Shown: positions 44,587 through 54,017, counted from the first letter of the stretch. The stretch is DNA of 64,000 nucleotides from Spirosoma arboris (GCF_009754945.1 NZ_WPIN01000018.1:1-64000); one strand, 5' to 3'. The notes: generated by a model not told the origin, from the sequence alone. Program-made: numbers and translations.

Positions 44587-45737
44587 AAACTGAAAAAGGT
44601 TCTCCAGATGATCTGAAGATCCGTCTTAAAGGAAAAATTATTTGTGTATTCAATATCGAGCAGTGTCCGTTCCCGGTCCGACATTGGACCTTGCCCCTTT
44701 GCCCGTTTTTTTACCTGCCACAAACCGGTTAAGCCGGCTGGGCCAGCAAATCGTTTCGCAAATTCATCGGAGGTTAGCTTTTCGGCTTCGTAAAGCGGTA
44801 GCGGTCGATTCCCAACCAGAGACATATCGCCCAACAAAATATTGACTAGCTGCGGGAGTTCGTCAATACTACTGTTCCGCAGGAAGGTGCCTAATCGGGT
44901 GATACGGGGATCATTTCGAAACTTCATGAACTTGGCCGAACCCTCCGTTTCCTCCAGATACAGTTTTTCACAAATCGACCTGTTATGATCAATCAGTAAA
45001 CGTTGGCAGGTCAACCCTTGCTCTCGGCAAGTGCTGCAAAGCTTCATCGCACCGTTACTGGCTTCTCCATTAGGTTTGGTCTGGGCATAAATGTTTTGAG
45101 AGGAAAGTTGATTGAGTAGCTGATCGGCTTCTACGCTCATGGTCCGAAACTTATACATGTCGAACACATGAAAATTGGCACCAGCCCGCTTTGATCTGTA
45201 AATGATAGGCCCTTTAGAATCCAGAAATATGAGCAATGAAACCAGCAGCATTACTGGAGATAGCAGAATCAATATTGTTAGTGAGACACTTATGTCGATA
45301 AAACGTTTCCACCAGGGTAGCTTAAAATGATGTATGGAAGGTATCGATTCAGTAGGACTGAAAGTTTGAACCTGGCTGTTTAAACCAAGGTAGTAGTCGA
45401 TTTTTGACTGAAGTTTATAGTTTTCCTCGTTGATGACTAATATATCTGTAACTCCGGATACAAGCGTTGTTTTAAGTAAATGGGTTTCGCCAAAGCGGCA
45501 GGTAATTAGAAAGGGAACCAGTTGATAATCAGATTTATTTCGTACCATGGAGACCATGGCGGGACCACTATTTTTATCGGAAATTATCAAGTCTACTTTC
45601 TGGCTGTCGGTTAACCATTTTTCTGCATCTTTCTCGTCCCTGAATCGCACGATTGAACAGGTTGCACCAACGATGGTGGCAAGCCGGTTGGCGATCAGAT
45701 CATCTTCCATTACCAATAAGACACAAAATGACAGCAT
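44565..45737 (-). CDS. Initiating sugar transferase (PHPT family) with N-terminal receiver-like domain
   Basis: This 390-residue protein joins a receiver-like domain (about 4-118; acidic EDD at 11-13, phospho-acceptor-like Asp54 in LIISDKNSG) to a bacterial sugar transferase domain. The latter starts with KRFIDISVSLTILILLSPVM, continues with YKFRTMSVEAD (196 onward), SSIDELPQL (289-297) and NRPLPLYEAE, and ends near a C-terminal amphipathic stretch. Such enzymes move a sugar phosphate onto undecaprenyl phosphate and start repeat-unit synthesis. Inside the catalytic domain there is an extra segment with four cysteines (234, 237, 244, 256), not usual for the family. The fusion suggests direct control of the first step by phosphorylation or protein contact. 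Confidence 0.88.
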   Translation of the reverse strand: MLSFCVLLVMEDDLIANRLATIVGATCSIVRFRDEKDAEKWLTDSQKVDLIISDKNSGPAMVSMVRNKSDYQLVPFLITCRFGETHLLKTTLVSGVTDILVINEENYKLQSKIDYYLGLNSQVQTFSPTESIPSIHHFKLPWWKRFIDISVSLTILILLSPVMLLVSLLIFLDSKGPIIYRSKRAGANFHVFDMYKFRTMSVEADQLLNQLSSQNIYAQTKPNGEASNGAMKLCSTCREQGLTCQRLLIDHNRSICEKLYLEETEGSAKFMKFRNDPRITRLGTFLRNSSIDELPQLVNILLGDMSLVGNRPLPLYEAEKLTSDEFAKRFAGPAGLTGLWQVKKRAKGQGPMSDRERTLLDIEYTNNFSFKTDLQIIWRTFFSLWQKENV

Positions 45738-46040
45738 TCTATCTTCTGAAAAAGGAGTTGGACAAACTTCAGATCGTTGCTAACGCATTGGTAGTATCGA
45801 GCTCAATAACGAATCGTTATCGGTTAGATACATCCTTGTCGTTCGCTTAGGTGATACTTAAGTTTTGGTGGCGTAATTCGTATTATTTCTTGAAAAAATC
45901 CCAGAATTGTAGATGTGCTTTTATCAGATTCAGCTGGGGAAGGCTTTTGTGAATTGAATTAATGGATAGGCATAGGTTTTTAACTAATTGAGTTAACTGA
46001 TGCGTGCTTTTAATAACGTATCACCTCAATTAGTTAAAAA
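45738..46040. other. Intergenic region upstream of the sugar transferase gene
   Basis: This 303-base stretch lies between the sugar transferase and the receiver protein, both on the minus strand. It contains a 17-bp inverted repeat at its right end (45976-46041). I see no gene and no convincing promoter box. Confidence 0.5.
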
Positions 46041-46041
46041 C
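45976..46041 (-). terminator. Inverted repeat after the receiver gene, possible terminator
   Basis: GTTTTTAACTAATTGAG (45976-45992) and its exact reverse complement (46025-46041) flank a 32-base loop. The right arm touches the stop codon of the receiver gene. The long loop makes an ordinary intrinsic terminator less certain. Confidence 0.45.
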
Positions 46042-46550
46042 TACGCGCTTTGCGATAGAGAGTAGCTGCCGAACAGCATCGAAAGAATTCGGGATTTGGG
46101 CAGCCAAAACGGTTTTGTTTCGGGCTGCATCCCTACAGAAACGGGTCGCTTAAGTGTTTCTTCAATCGGAGAGTCGGCACGCCGTAATAAAGCATGTAGC
46201 TTAGCTTTAACTTCAAGCGGATTAAATGGCTTTGCAAGAAAAGCATCGACCCCTTGTTCGAGACACTGAATACGGGTGGCGCTATCGGGTACATTTGAGA
46301 GAATGACCACGGGTGTCTGAGACGCTAACCGACTCATTCGAATAAGCTTGGTTAATTCAAGCCCATTAAAAAAAGCCAGATCTAGCTCAGTAAGTACGCA
46401 ATCGAACCGATTACCTTGGATTAACAAACGCGCTGCTTCTTGGCCTGTATTGGCCACTGTAATCTTAAAATCTTTGTTGAGCGTTTGTATCAGTATATCT
46501 ACCACATATGGATTTTCATCCACTATAAGTAGGTGGTGCTTAGCGTTCAT
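46041..46550 (-). CDS. Receiver-domain protein with Glu at the phospho-acceptor position
   Basis: This 169-residue protein has one receiver domain (about 5-125) and a short basic tail without a DNA-binding domain. The acidic pair (Asp11, Glu12), the conserved Ser in VVILSNV and the Lys in FLAKPFNP are in place. Aligned by the FNG glycine (Gly63), the phospho-acceptor position is Glu55 in VLTELDLAF rather than Asp. It may be a constitutively active-like or phosphorylation-independent adaptor. It precedes the polysaccharide cluster, and the receiver-like domain on the next gene's product makes a regulatory link to polysaccharide initiation attractive but unproven. Confidence 0.78.
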   Translation of the reverse strand: MNAKHHLLIVDENPYVVDILIQTLNKDFKITVANTGQEAARLLIQGNRFDCVLTELDLAFFNGLELTKLIRMSRLASQTPVVILSNVPDSATRIQCLEQGVDAFLAKPFNPLEVKAKLHALLRRADSPIEETLKRPVSVGMQPETKPFWLPKSRILSMLFGSYSLSQSA

Positions 46551-46968
46551 TTTATTTATATTTAGAATTACTTATGGGTTAGATTCTAAATTTTTAGACT
46601 AGTGGCTAAATATCTGGTTACTTTTTATAGTAAAAAAAAACCATGAACGAACGATTGCCATAACAGGTACATAGGCTAAACGATAAGTCTATTAAATTAA
46701 ATTATATTGATATATTGGTTGTTTAAATTATTGATAATGAGAAGGTTGATTAAATTTTTCTCTTGACTTTAGAATTTCCTGTTGCAGATTAGTCGCAATT
46801 GAGCGTCTACCTAGGTAAAATCCAAAATTGATTAAGCGGTAGGTAACTTCAAGTGAAGTTTACCACATTTAGTCCTATAAGCCAGGAATTTCGCCTGCCA
46901 ACAATCCTCAGCCATCCTATCCGTTTTGGTACAAAGCCGTATCTTTGGGCTACGTATCAGTTGATTTT
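46551..46968. other. Divergent intergenic region with palindrome and -7 box
   Basis: This 418-base AT-rich gap separates the minus-strand receiver gene from the YfhO gene. It contains a 16-base palindrome, AACTTCAAGTGAAGTT, at 46845-46860 that could be an operator, and a TATCTTTG box at 46940-46947. No gene is apparent. Confidence 0.5.
46940..46947 (+). promoter_or_regulatory. Candidate -7 box for the YfhO-like gene
   Basis: TATCTTTG matches TAnnTTTG and lies about 22 bases before the ATG at 46969. A TTTTGG is 11 bases upstream; the normal -33 position is not matched. Confidence 0.45.
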
Positions 46969-49590
46969 ATGAACCAACCAACCCTTTTTCAAAGCCTGCG
47001 CCCACACCTGATTGCCGTGCTGGGACTACTTGTGCTGGCTATTATCTATTTCTCGCCGGTTTTGTCTGGTAAAACCCTTTCTATGCACGATGTGCAGGAA
47101 GCCTCTGCATCAGCGCGTGAAATTCGCGAAATCACCAAGCAGACCGGTCAAAAACCCCTCTGGACTGATGCGGTTTTCAGTGGAATGCCAGGCTACATGA
47201 TCGATTTTAATTACCCTTATATTCTGGTTTATAAAGCGGTAATGAGTGTCGTAGACATATTGCCTAATACGGCCAGTATCATTTTTATGGTGATGCTAAG
47301 TATGTATATTCTGCTGATTGTACTTGGTTGTAATTCGTGGCTTTCTGTACTGGGTGCCGCTGCTTATGGGTTTGGCACATTCAGTATTGTGAGTCTCGAA
47401 GCTGGGCACGTTTCCAAACTTTTCGCATTGGCCTACGGAGCAGGCATGCTGGCGGGTGTCATTCTGGCACTCAGGGGACGCTACTGGATTGGCGCTGCCC
47501 TGATGGGGTTCTTTATGTGTATGGAATTAGGAGCCAATCACATTCAGATTACATACTACCTGTTCATGTCGATTGGGCTGTATGTGCTCATTGAGAGCAT
47601 TGCCTTAGTACGGGCAGGTAAAGGGCGTCAGCTTGTTCTTGGTCTGGCCACACTGGCAGTAGCGGTTGGCCTGGGAGCTGGGAGCTTCGGGAAGCGATTG
47701 CTCGTACTCAATCAATATACAAAAGAAACGATCCGGGGCAAGTCGGAGTTGACGGCTAAAACAACTAATCCTGATGGAAAGGCGCCGAGTAGTGAATCGA
47801 AAGGTGGATTGGATAAAGACTATGCGTTTACATATAGCTATGGTAAAGCCGAAACATTAACGTTGCTCATACCGAATGCGGCTGGTGGTGCTTCATCGGG
47901 AGGAGGTTTATCAACTGATTCGGAATTTTATAAGGCGATGACAAACCGGGGTATTGATCCATCGGCAGCCAAGCAAATGGCCGAACTGGGCGCGCCAACC
48001 TATTGGGGCGATCAACCAATTGTAGGCGGGCCAGCCTATGCCGGAGCAGCTCTCCTGTTTTTGTTTGTACTCGGCATGTTCGTGATTCGTGGGTCGATTC
48101 GTTGGTGGTTGTTAAGCGCAACCTTATTGATGATCATGCTGGCCTGGGGGAAAAATCTGTTGTTTTTCAATGAGTTTCTGTTCGATCATCTGCCTTACCT
48201 GAATAAGTTTAGAGCCATGACAATGGCCCTCTGTCTGGCACAATTGTTTATTGCGGCTGGTGCTGCTCTAGGTCTTCAGACGATTATTAATCAGAAATTG
48301 ACCTTGCCCCAACTTCGGCAACCGCTGCTGATTAGCCTGGGGCTTACGGCAGGTGTTGCGCTCGTACTGGCTGTGCTTGGTGGTGCGTTCTTTTCGTTTC
48401 AGTCGCCAAACGATGGCCGAATTTTATCCAGTATCTTCGGCGAAGCAGGCAAAGAATTCCAGGGGGCGCTTATTAGCGATCGGCAAAGTCTGATGCGGGC
48501 CGATGCGTTTCGGTCGATTATCATGATTCTATTGGCAGCTGGTGCTGTGTGGCTGTTCATTATCGATAAAATCAAATCAGTGATCTTCTATCCATTGATA
48601 TTGACGATCGTGGTTTGCGATTTGTTCTCGGTCGATAAACGCTTTCTGAACAGTGCTGATTTTGTCTCAAAAACAGTGGCAAGTGTGCTTTTTGAGCCAA
48701 CTGCGGCCGATCAGCAGATCTTGCAGGATAAATCGTCAGATTATCGGGTGTTCGATGCGACGGGGTCTTTTATGGAAACCAATCGGACATCGTATTTCCA
48801 CCGATCAATTGGGGGGTATAACACGACCCGACTACGACGCTATAATGAGCTGATTAATCACGCATTTCAATCCAATACGCTGCATATTCTGAATATGCTG
48901 AATGCCAAATACGTCATTCAGCCTGGCCAACCCGATCCAGCTAACCCACAGCAGCAGGCTGCTCCCGTCGCTATTCCAAATCCTGACGTAATGGGTGCGG
49001 CCTGGTTTGTAGGAAATGTGCAGCAGGTGGCTAATGCCGACGAAGAAATGGCCGTGATGAAGACCTTGAATCCTCGGGACTCTGCAGTGGTGGATAAGCG
49101 ATTTGCGGCTGAACTCAGCAATCTGCCAGCCAAAATGGATCATACAGGTAGCACGATTCAACTGACGAGCTATCGCCCCGATAAATTAATTTATCAGACT
49201 AATGCGGCCCGTGATGGGCTGGCCATTTTCTCGGAAGTTTACTACAGAGGTAACGAAGATTGGCAGGCGTTTATCGATGGTAAACCAGCTCCACACCTTC
49301 GGGCCGATTATGTACTACGAGCCATGCGTATTCCAGCGGGGAAACACACCATTGAGTTCCGGTTTGATCCACCATTAGCGCATACAGGCGACACGATTGA
49401 TTTGATTTGCAACGTATTACTGATTTTGCTTATTGGCTTCGTTATCTTCTATGAAGGACGTAACCGGCGTTCAGTGTCTTTATCTGAGCCTATTCCTGTA
49501 GTGCCTTCAGCACCAGAAATACCAGGTACGACACCCCAAACGAAAGTAACTCCAACACAACGCAAGACTGGTGGGACGAAAACCCGTTGA
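46969..49590 (+). CDS. YfhO-family membrane protein
   Basis: This protein of about 873 residues has roughly a dozen membrane helices and a large periplasmic C-terminal part ending in a sugar-binding-like region (VYYRGNEDWQAFIDGKPAPH, then another helix). The opening FSPVLSGKTLSMHDV and SGMPGYMIDFNYPY are typical of the YfhO group, polytopic proteins related to GT-C glycosyltransferases. The ATG at 46969 is used because the longer in-frame start at 46945 lies in the -7 box. Family members decorate envelope polymers such as teichoic acids in Firmicutes; the acceptor here is unknown. A hairpin terminator follows. Confidence 0.82.
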   Translation: MNQPTLFQSLRPHLIAVLGLLVLAIIYFSPVLSGKTLSMHDVQEASASAREIREITKQTGQKPLWTDAVFSGMPGYMIDFNYPYILVYKAVMSVVDILPNTASIIFMVMLSMYILLIVLGCNSWLSVLGAAAYGFGTFSIVSLEAGHVSKLFALAYGAGMLAGVILALRGRYWIGAALMGFFMCMELGANHIQITYYLFMSIGLYVLIESIALVRAGKGRQLVLGLATLAVAVGLGAGSFGKRLLVLNQYTKETIRGKSELTAKTTNPDGKAPSSESKGGLDKDYAFTYSYGKAETLTLLIPNAAGGASSGGGLSTDSEFYKAMTNRGIDPSAAKQMAELGAPTYWGDQPIVGGPAYAGAALLFLFVLGMFVIRGSIRWWLLSATLLMIMLAWGKNLLFFNEFLFDHLPYLNKFRAMTMALCLAQLFIAAGAALGLQTIINQKLTLPQLRQPLLISLGLTAGVALVLAVLGGAFFSFQSPNDGRILSSIFGEAGKEFQGALISDRQSLMRADAFRSIIMILLAAGAVWLFIIDKIKSVIFYPLILTIVVCDLFSVDKRFLNSADFVSKTVASVLFEPTAADQQILQDKSSDYRVFDATGSFMETNRTSYFHRSIGGYNTTRLRRYNELINHAFQSNTLHILNMLNAKYVIQPGQPDPANPQQQAAPVAIPNPDVMGAAWFVGNVQQVANADEEMAVMKTLNPRDSAVVDKRFAAELSNLPAKMDHTGSTIQLTSYRPDKLIYQTNAARDGLAIFSEVYYRGNEDWQAFIDGKPAPHLRADYVLRAMRIPAGKHTIEFRFDPPLAHTGDTIDLICNVLLILLIGFVIFYEGRNRRSVSLSEPIPVVPSAPEIPGTTPQTKVTPTQRKTGGTKTR

Positions 49591-49601
49591 GGCTTAAAAA
49601 T

Positions 49602-49650
49602 CTCCATAAAAAAAGTCGTTCATGATTCATGAACGACTTTTTTTATGGAG
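49602..49650. terminator. Bidirectional intrinsic terminator
   Basis: A perfect 24-bp stem (49602-49625 with 49627-49650) carries seven As on one arm and seven Ts on the other, so it works in both directions. It serves the YfhO gene on the plus strand and the ribosomal protein THX gene on the minus strand, whose stop is six bases away. Confidence 0.9.
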
Positions 49651-49655
49651 TGAAA

Positions 49656-49784
49656 TTACACGTTTCCAGTTGGCTCTGGTTCTTTTTTCGGGACTGTTAG
49701 TCTGTCTGATGTGCGCGGGCGGGAGATGCCAAATGATCCCATCGAAATTTTGCCTTTACGAGATTTTTGATCGCCTTTGCCCAT
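49656..49784 (-). CDS. 30S ribosomal protein THX
   Basis: This gene encodes 42 residues starting MGKGDQKSRKGKISMGSFGI and followed by SRPR. The MGKGD-K-(S/T)RKGKI-GSFG pattern and the basic composition are those of the Bacteroidota form of ribosomal protein THX, a small basic peptide bound to the 30S subunit. The frame is complete from the ATG at 49784 to the TAA at 49656-49658. It is so short that gene finders easily miss it. It lies between the YfhO and GH43 genes with the bidirectional terminator directly behind. I see no strong promoter box in the 101 bases upstream. Confidence 0.88.
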   Translation of the reverse strand: MGKGDQKSRKGKISMGSFGISRPRTSDRLTVPKKEPEPTGNV

Positions 49785-49885
49785 AATCGAATCGGTTTAC
49801 GTTTAGTTTATCTCATTGATACATGGAAACCACCCCCTTTGTTCACTTTAGCAATCAGGTATGTTAGCCATAAAGACAACACCTG

Positions 49886-50884
49886 TTATTTTAAGGCCTG
49901 TGCCTTCACGCCTTCTACCGTGATTTTTACGGGTTTAATAGCCCCCTGTTCATCAAAATACATTTGATCGATACAGGTTTCCCGATGATTGCCGTCGGTT
50001 TCAGTTAATGGGCGCCGATGATAAACAATGTACCAGGTGTCGGCTCCGGGCACCTGAATGACCGAATGGTGACCGGCCCCGGTTGCTACAGCAGGATCTT
50101 GTTGTAGAATCTTGCCTACCCGTTCAAACGGCCCAAAGGGCGAGTTGGCAACGGCATAGGCGACAGAATAGTTAGGTCCAGTCCATCCGCCTTCTGACCA
50201 CATAAAATAGTACTTGCCGTTGCGGACGAACATCGTAGGACCTTCCACATACCCTTTAGGCGTAATTTCCCGAAACATAGTGCCGTCGGGAAATGGAAGA
50301 AACCCCGTGAAATCGTCTTTTAGGCGGGCAATATTGCAGTGGCTCCAACCACCGTAAAGTAGATAATATTGTCCGTCTTTATCTTTAAACACAAATTGGT
50401 CAATGGGTTGCGCTCCATTGTGAATCTGTCCAACTAAAGGCTTTCCTAAGTAATCACGGAATGGCCCGGCTGGATTATCGGCAATGGCAACACCAATACC
50501 ACCTACTTCTTTTTTATCATCATGAATATCGTTAGCCCCGAAGAACAAATAGTACTTGCCGCTCTTCTCAAGAATAGCTGGTGCCCACATCGCCCGTTTT
50601 GCCCATTTTATGGCTGTTGAATCAAGAATTCGGCTGTGTTTCGTCCAGGTTACCAGATCGGGCGATGAAAAGGCGTCGAAAAATACCTGCTGGTTGTACG
50701 GTGCCGAATAGGTTGGATAAATCCAGTACGTTTTACCAAATATAACCCCCTCGGGATCAGCATACCAGCCCGGAAAAACGGGATTGCCCGATTTCTTTTC
50801 TGAAGACTTCAGAGGCTGGGCTTGTAATAAAGTTGCAGATAGAACAGTAAAAAGAATGGGTAGACAGAGTCGGGAAAAAGACAT
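49886..50884 (-). CDS. GH43-family glycoside hydrolase
   Basis: This 332-residue exported enzyme has a signal peptide (about 1-22, ending LLQAQ) and a five-bladed beta-propeller of the GH43 type. The three expected acidic residues are in WYADPEG (Asp, general base), QPIDQFVF (Asp, pKa modulator) and GYVEGPTMF (Glu, general acid). GH43 enzymes cut arabinose-, xylose- or galactose-containing glycans. The substrate here is unknown. It stands alone on the minus strand, upstream of the THX gene, and is not obviously part of a starch-utilisation-type operon. Confidence 0.88.
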   Translation of the reverse strand: MSFSRLCLPILFTVLSATLLQAQPLKSSEKKSGNPVFPGWYADPEGVIFGKTYWIYPTYSAPYNQQVFFDAFSSPDLVTWTKHSRILDSTAIKWAKRAMWAPAILEKSGKYYLFFGANDIHDDKKEVGGIGVAIADNPAGPFRDYLGKPLVGQIHNGAQPIDQFVFKDKDGQYYLLYGGWSHCNIARLKDDFTGFLPFPDGTMFREITPKGYVEGPTMFVRNGKYYFMWSEGGWTGPNYSVAYAVANSPFGPFERVGKILQQDPAVATGAGHHSVIQVPGADTWYIVYHRRPLTETDGNHRETCIDQMYFDEQGAIKPVKITVEGVKAQALK

Positions 50885-51333
50885 AAGCTGATTAAGTTGA
50901 TAAAACAGGTAGTAAAAGTAAGACGGAATCAGCGATTTGAATATAGTGAGTCTCAGCAGTTGATCAGCCTAAAAGGAGAAAAGTTGACCCCTAAAGTTTT
51001 GGATCTGGGAATGACGAGGATAGTTGGGTTTTAGCCTGATATTGGATACTTTTACGAGATACAGGATACATATTGGACAATCGATTCCGCTTAACATTTA
51101 GAATCGTCTGGGTAGTTTACCAACGACACTCAACTACTAGAAAGTCAACTTGATTAGTTTAAATTCAGAAGTAGTTTTATGGATTTAGCTGCCTTTCTGT
51201 TCGCTAATTTGCTGAAATAGTAAATAAATGTTGACAATGTCTTTTAAATTTAAATTTAATTACTTTTTTGGGTAGTTTTGTTACTAAATAAATGGACTAA
51301 TCTGTGGTTGTGTATTTCTTATAAGAGATATTT
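50885..51333. other. Long divergent intergenic region
   Basis: This 449-base gap lies between the GH43 gene and the FIST gene. It is AT-rich near its right end and has a TAGTTTTG box at 51273-51280, which matches TAnnTTTG and could serve the FIST operon; a -33 element at the right spacing is missing. No open frame of coding character is seen. Confidence 0.45.
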
Positions 51334-52473
51334 ATGAAGCTAAGGCAAGCAAAGTTTTCGAACAACAATTGGGAATCAATTTCTGAAACCCCAGGCTTTC
51401 TGCCTGAAAAAGCATCTTTGGTGTTGGCGTTTGGTGAACGAAAGCTCCTGGAAGCCACAAATACCTATGAGCAATTGTATCAACTATACCCCACCGCTCA
51501 GATTGTTATTAACTCCACTTCTGGAGAAATTATTGGCGACAAGGTCTATGATGACACAATCGTTATTACAGCCATTGAGTTTGAAAAGACAACCGTCCGA
51601 ACTGTCCAGTTTGATATTAGTAATCATAAAGAAAGCTATCAGGTAGGGGAGAAACTAGCTCGCGCCCTGGATGAGGAAAATTTACTCGCCATTATACTCA
51701 TTTCTGATGGGGGCGTAGTTAATGGTAGTGAGTTAATAGGCGCTAGTAATCGATGGCTAAACCGTCCTGTTCCCGTTATAGGCGGTCTGGCTGGTGATGC
51801 AGATCGCTTCGAACGAACAGTGGTTGGTGCAAATCAGAACCCAACATCAGGTAAAGTAGTTGGCATTGGGTTGTACGGCACTGACTTGAAAATTGGGCAT
51901 GGTACAATGGGCGGATGGGATGTATTTGGCCCTGAGCGCGAAGTGACCAAGTCTGTCTATAATGAATTATACCAGATTGACGACCGGGACGCCCTGGATC
52001 TATATAAAGACTATTTGGGAAGATACGCTGAAGGGTTGCCTGCATCGGCGCTGCTTTTCCCCTTATCCATCCGCATAACGCCAGATTCTCAACCACTTGT
52101 TCGGACGATCCTGTCGATCAATGAGACAACAAAAAGCATGACGTTTGCCGGCGATATTCCAGAAGGAGCGAGTGTTCGGTTTATGCGGGCCAATCTTGAT
52201 CGATTAGTGGAGGCTTCGGCGCTGGCTGCTCAGAATGCGCTTACGCAATTAGGGAAAACGCCCGAACTGGCAATATTGATTAGCTGCGTCGGGCGTAAGC
52301 TGGTCCTAGGGCAACGTACCGAAGAAGAAGTAGAAGTAGCGTGTGATATTTTCGGTAGTGCTCCCTATATGACTGGTTTTTATTCCTATGGCGAGATTGC
52401 TCCAGCAGGCCCGGCTTCGCCAGGCGAACTTCATAACCAAACGATGACTATTACTATCCTTTCTGAACAGTAA
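51334..52473 (+). CDS. FIST domain signal-transduction protein
   Basis: This 379-residue soluble protein has an N-terminal FIST domain (about 25-215: SLVLAFGERKLLE, INSTSGEIIGDKVYDDTIVI, PVIGGLAGDADRFERT) and a C-terminal FIST_C domain (about 220-365, ending PYMTGFYSYGEIAP). FIST proteins are thought to be small-ligand sensors working with signal-transduction proteins. The hybrid histidine kinase gene begins three bases after its stop, so it is very likely the input partner of that kinase. The ligand is unknown. Confidence 0.9.
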   Translation: MKLRQAKFSNNNWESISETPGFLPEKASLVLAFGERKLLEATNTYEQLYQLYPTAQIVINSTSGEIIGDKVYDDTIVITAIEFEKTTVRTVQFDISNHKESYQVGEKLARALDEENLLAIILISDGGVVNGSELIGASNRWLNRPVPVIGGLAGDADRFERTVVGANQNPTSGKVVGIGLYGTDLKIGHGTMGGWDVFGPEREVTKSVYNELYQIDDRDALDLYKDYLGRYAEGLPASALLFPLSIRITPDSQPLVRTILSINETTKSMTFAGDIPEGASVRFMRANLDRLVEASALAAQNALTQLGKTPELAILISCVGRKLVLGQRTEEEVEVACDIFGSAPYMTGFYSYGEIAPAGPASPGELHNQTMTITILSEQ

Positions 52474-52476
52474 ATT

Positions 52477-54006
52477 ATGGAAGAGAGTAAGCTACATAAG
52501 ATATTATCCCGTCAGATTCATCGGCACCTGACAGGAGCGTGTTTGCAGGATAAAGGCGTGCAACAGTTTATTCAGGCAGTAAATGAATCGTATCAAAATT
52601 TTGATCGTGATAAAGAATTGCTGGAACATTCAGCCTTAGTCAACGATCGGGAATACAGTGCAATAAATCAAAAGCTTAAGGAAGAAGTTAGTCAGCGACG
52701 TCAATCCGTTGAAAAGCTAATTGAGGCAATTGAGCTAATTGAAGTTCCAGAGGGTGAAGCCATTGCCGATTTTGACCTCAATAATCTGGTTGGCTTAGTC
52801 AATTTTCTACAACGGCAGATTGAACACCGAAAAACAATTGAAGCCGAATTGCGACAAGCGAAAGAAGAGGCCGAAAAAGCAACCCTGGCCAAGTCGGATT
52901 TCCTATCGATGATGAGTCATGAAATCCGAACTCCGCTAAACGGAATTGTCGGTATGACCTATCTGATGTTGCAGGAAGAAGTGCCACCTTCCATGAATGA
53001 AAACTTGAAAACCCTTCAGTTTTCAATTGAGCATCTGCAAGCCTTAATCAACGATATTCTGGATTTCAGCAAGATAGAAGCCGGTAAAGTTGAACTGGAA
53101 GAAGTTACGTTCGATTTCAAGCAACTGATTTCGAACATTAAACGGGCGCAGCAGGCAAAAGCTCAGGAGAAAGGCAATCGCATTCGGTTAATGATCGACG
53201 ACGATATTCCCAATTCGCTCATTGGTGATTCACTTCGAATTGGTCAGGTACTCACCAACCTGGTATCGAATGCTATTAAATTTACCCTACAAGGCACGGT
53301 AACCATTGAATTGGCACTTGAGCATCGAACAGAAGAAATGGCTTCGATCTATGTGTCTGTGCAGGATACCGGTATTGGCATTGCCCCCGATAAACAACAG
53401 GCAATTTTTACCATGTTTACCCAGGCCAACTCGGCAACAACCCGCAAGTTTGGCGGAACCGGACTAGGTTTGGTCATTACCAAAAAATTGCTGGAACTGC
53501 ATGGGAGTGAGATTCATGTGCAAAGCCAGGAAGGCAAAGGAGCTACGTTCTCATTTACATTGAACTTGCCGATCAGCCATACTGCTCCAGTAGCCGTAGT
53601 TGCACCAGACGCTGTCGATGAGAAAACATTGAAAGGGTTGCGTATTCTGCTGGTAGAAGACTATCCTGTTAATGTAAAAGTGGCGTTGAAGTTCCTGCAT
53701 AAGTGGGGTATCGACGTAGATACTGCCGAGAACGGACAGGTAGCTGTCGATAAATGCCAGGTAGGGCAGTACGATTTAATATTGATGGATTTGCAGATGC
53801 CTGTGATGGACGGGTATACGGCAGCCGCTGAAATTAGAAAGATGAATGCCTCAATTCCTATTATTGCCTTAACGGCCTCCGCTACATTCAGTAATCGGGA
53901 TCGGGCCGTTTTGGTGGGTATGGACGATTACGTGACGAAGCCGTTTAATCCCAAAGATCTATTTAATAAAATCGCTAAGTATAGCCAGCGCCAATTAAGT
54001 ATTTAG
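52477..54006 (+). CDS. Hybrid sensor histidine kinase with C-terminal receiver
   Basis: This 509-residue cytosolic protein has no membrane segment. An N-terminal helical region (about 1-135) leads to HisKA with MMSHEIRTPLNG (His148). The HATPase domain has LTNLVSNAIKFT, DTGIGIAP and GGTGLGLVI. The receiver has ILLVEDYPVN, VYDLILMDLQMP-type acceptor Asp438, and DDYVTKPFNP with the conserved Lys. Absence of its own sensor fits input from the FIST protein encoded directly upstream. Phosphate would move from His148 to Asp438 and on to the HPt protein encoded after a hairpin. The final target is not in the cluster. Confidence 0.93.
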   Translation: MEESKLHKILSRQIHRHLTGACLQDKGVQQFIQAVNESYQNFDRDKELLEHSALVNDREYSAINQKLKEEVSQRRQSVEKLIEAIELIEVPEGEAIADFDLNNLVGLVNFLQRQIEHRKTIEAELRQAKEEAEKATLAKSDFLSMMSHEIRTPLNGIVGMTYLMLQEEVPPSMNENLKTLQFSIEHLQALINDILDFSKIEAGKVELEEVTFDFKQLISNIKRAQQAKAQEKGNRIRLMIDDDIPNSLIGDSLRIGQVLTNLVSNAIKFTLQGTVTIELALEHRTEEMASIYVSVQDTGIGIAPDKQQAIFTMFTQANSATTRKFGGTGLGLVITKKLLELHGSEIHVQSQEGKGATFSFTLNLPISHTAPVAVVAPDAVDEKTLKGLRILLVEDYPVNVKVALKFLHKWGIDVDTAENGQVAVDKCQVGQYDLILMDLQMPVMDGYTAAAEIRKMNASIPIIALTASATFSNRDRAVLVGMDDYVTKPFNPKDLFNKIAKYSQRQLSI

Positions 54007-54017
54007 CACTTGCTATG

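Noticed and set aside
46845..46860. Palindrome AACTTCAAGTGAAGTT as a regulator site
   Set aside because: It is a single 16-base palindrome in AT-rich DNA with no second copy seen near other genes, so I did not list it as its own feature.
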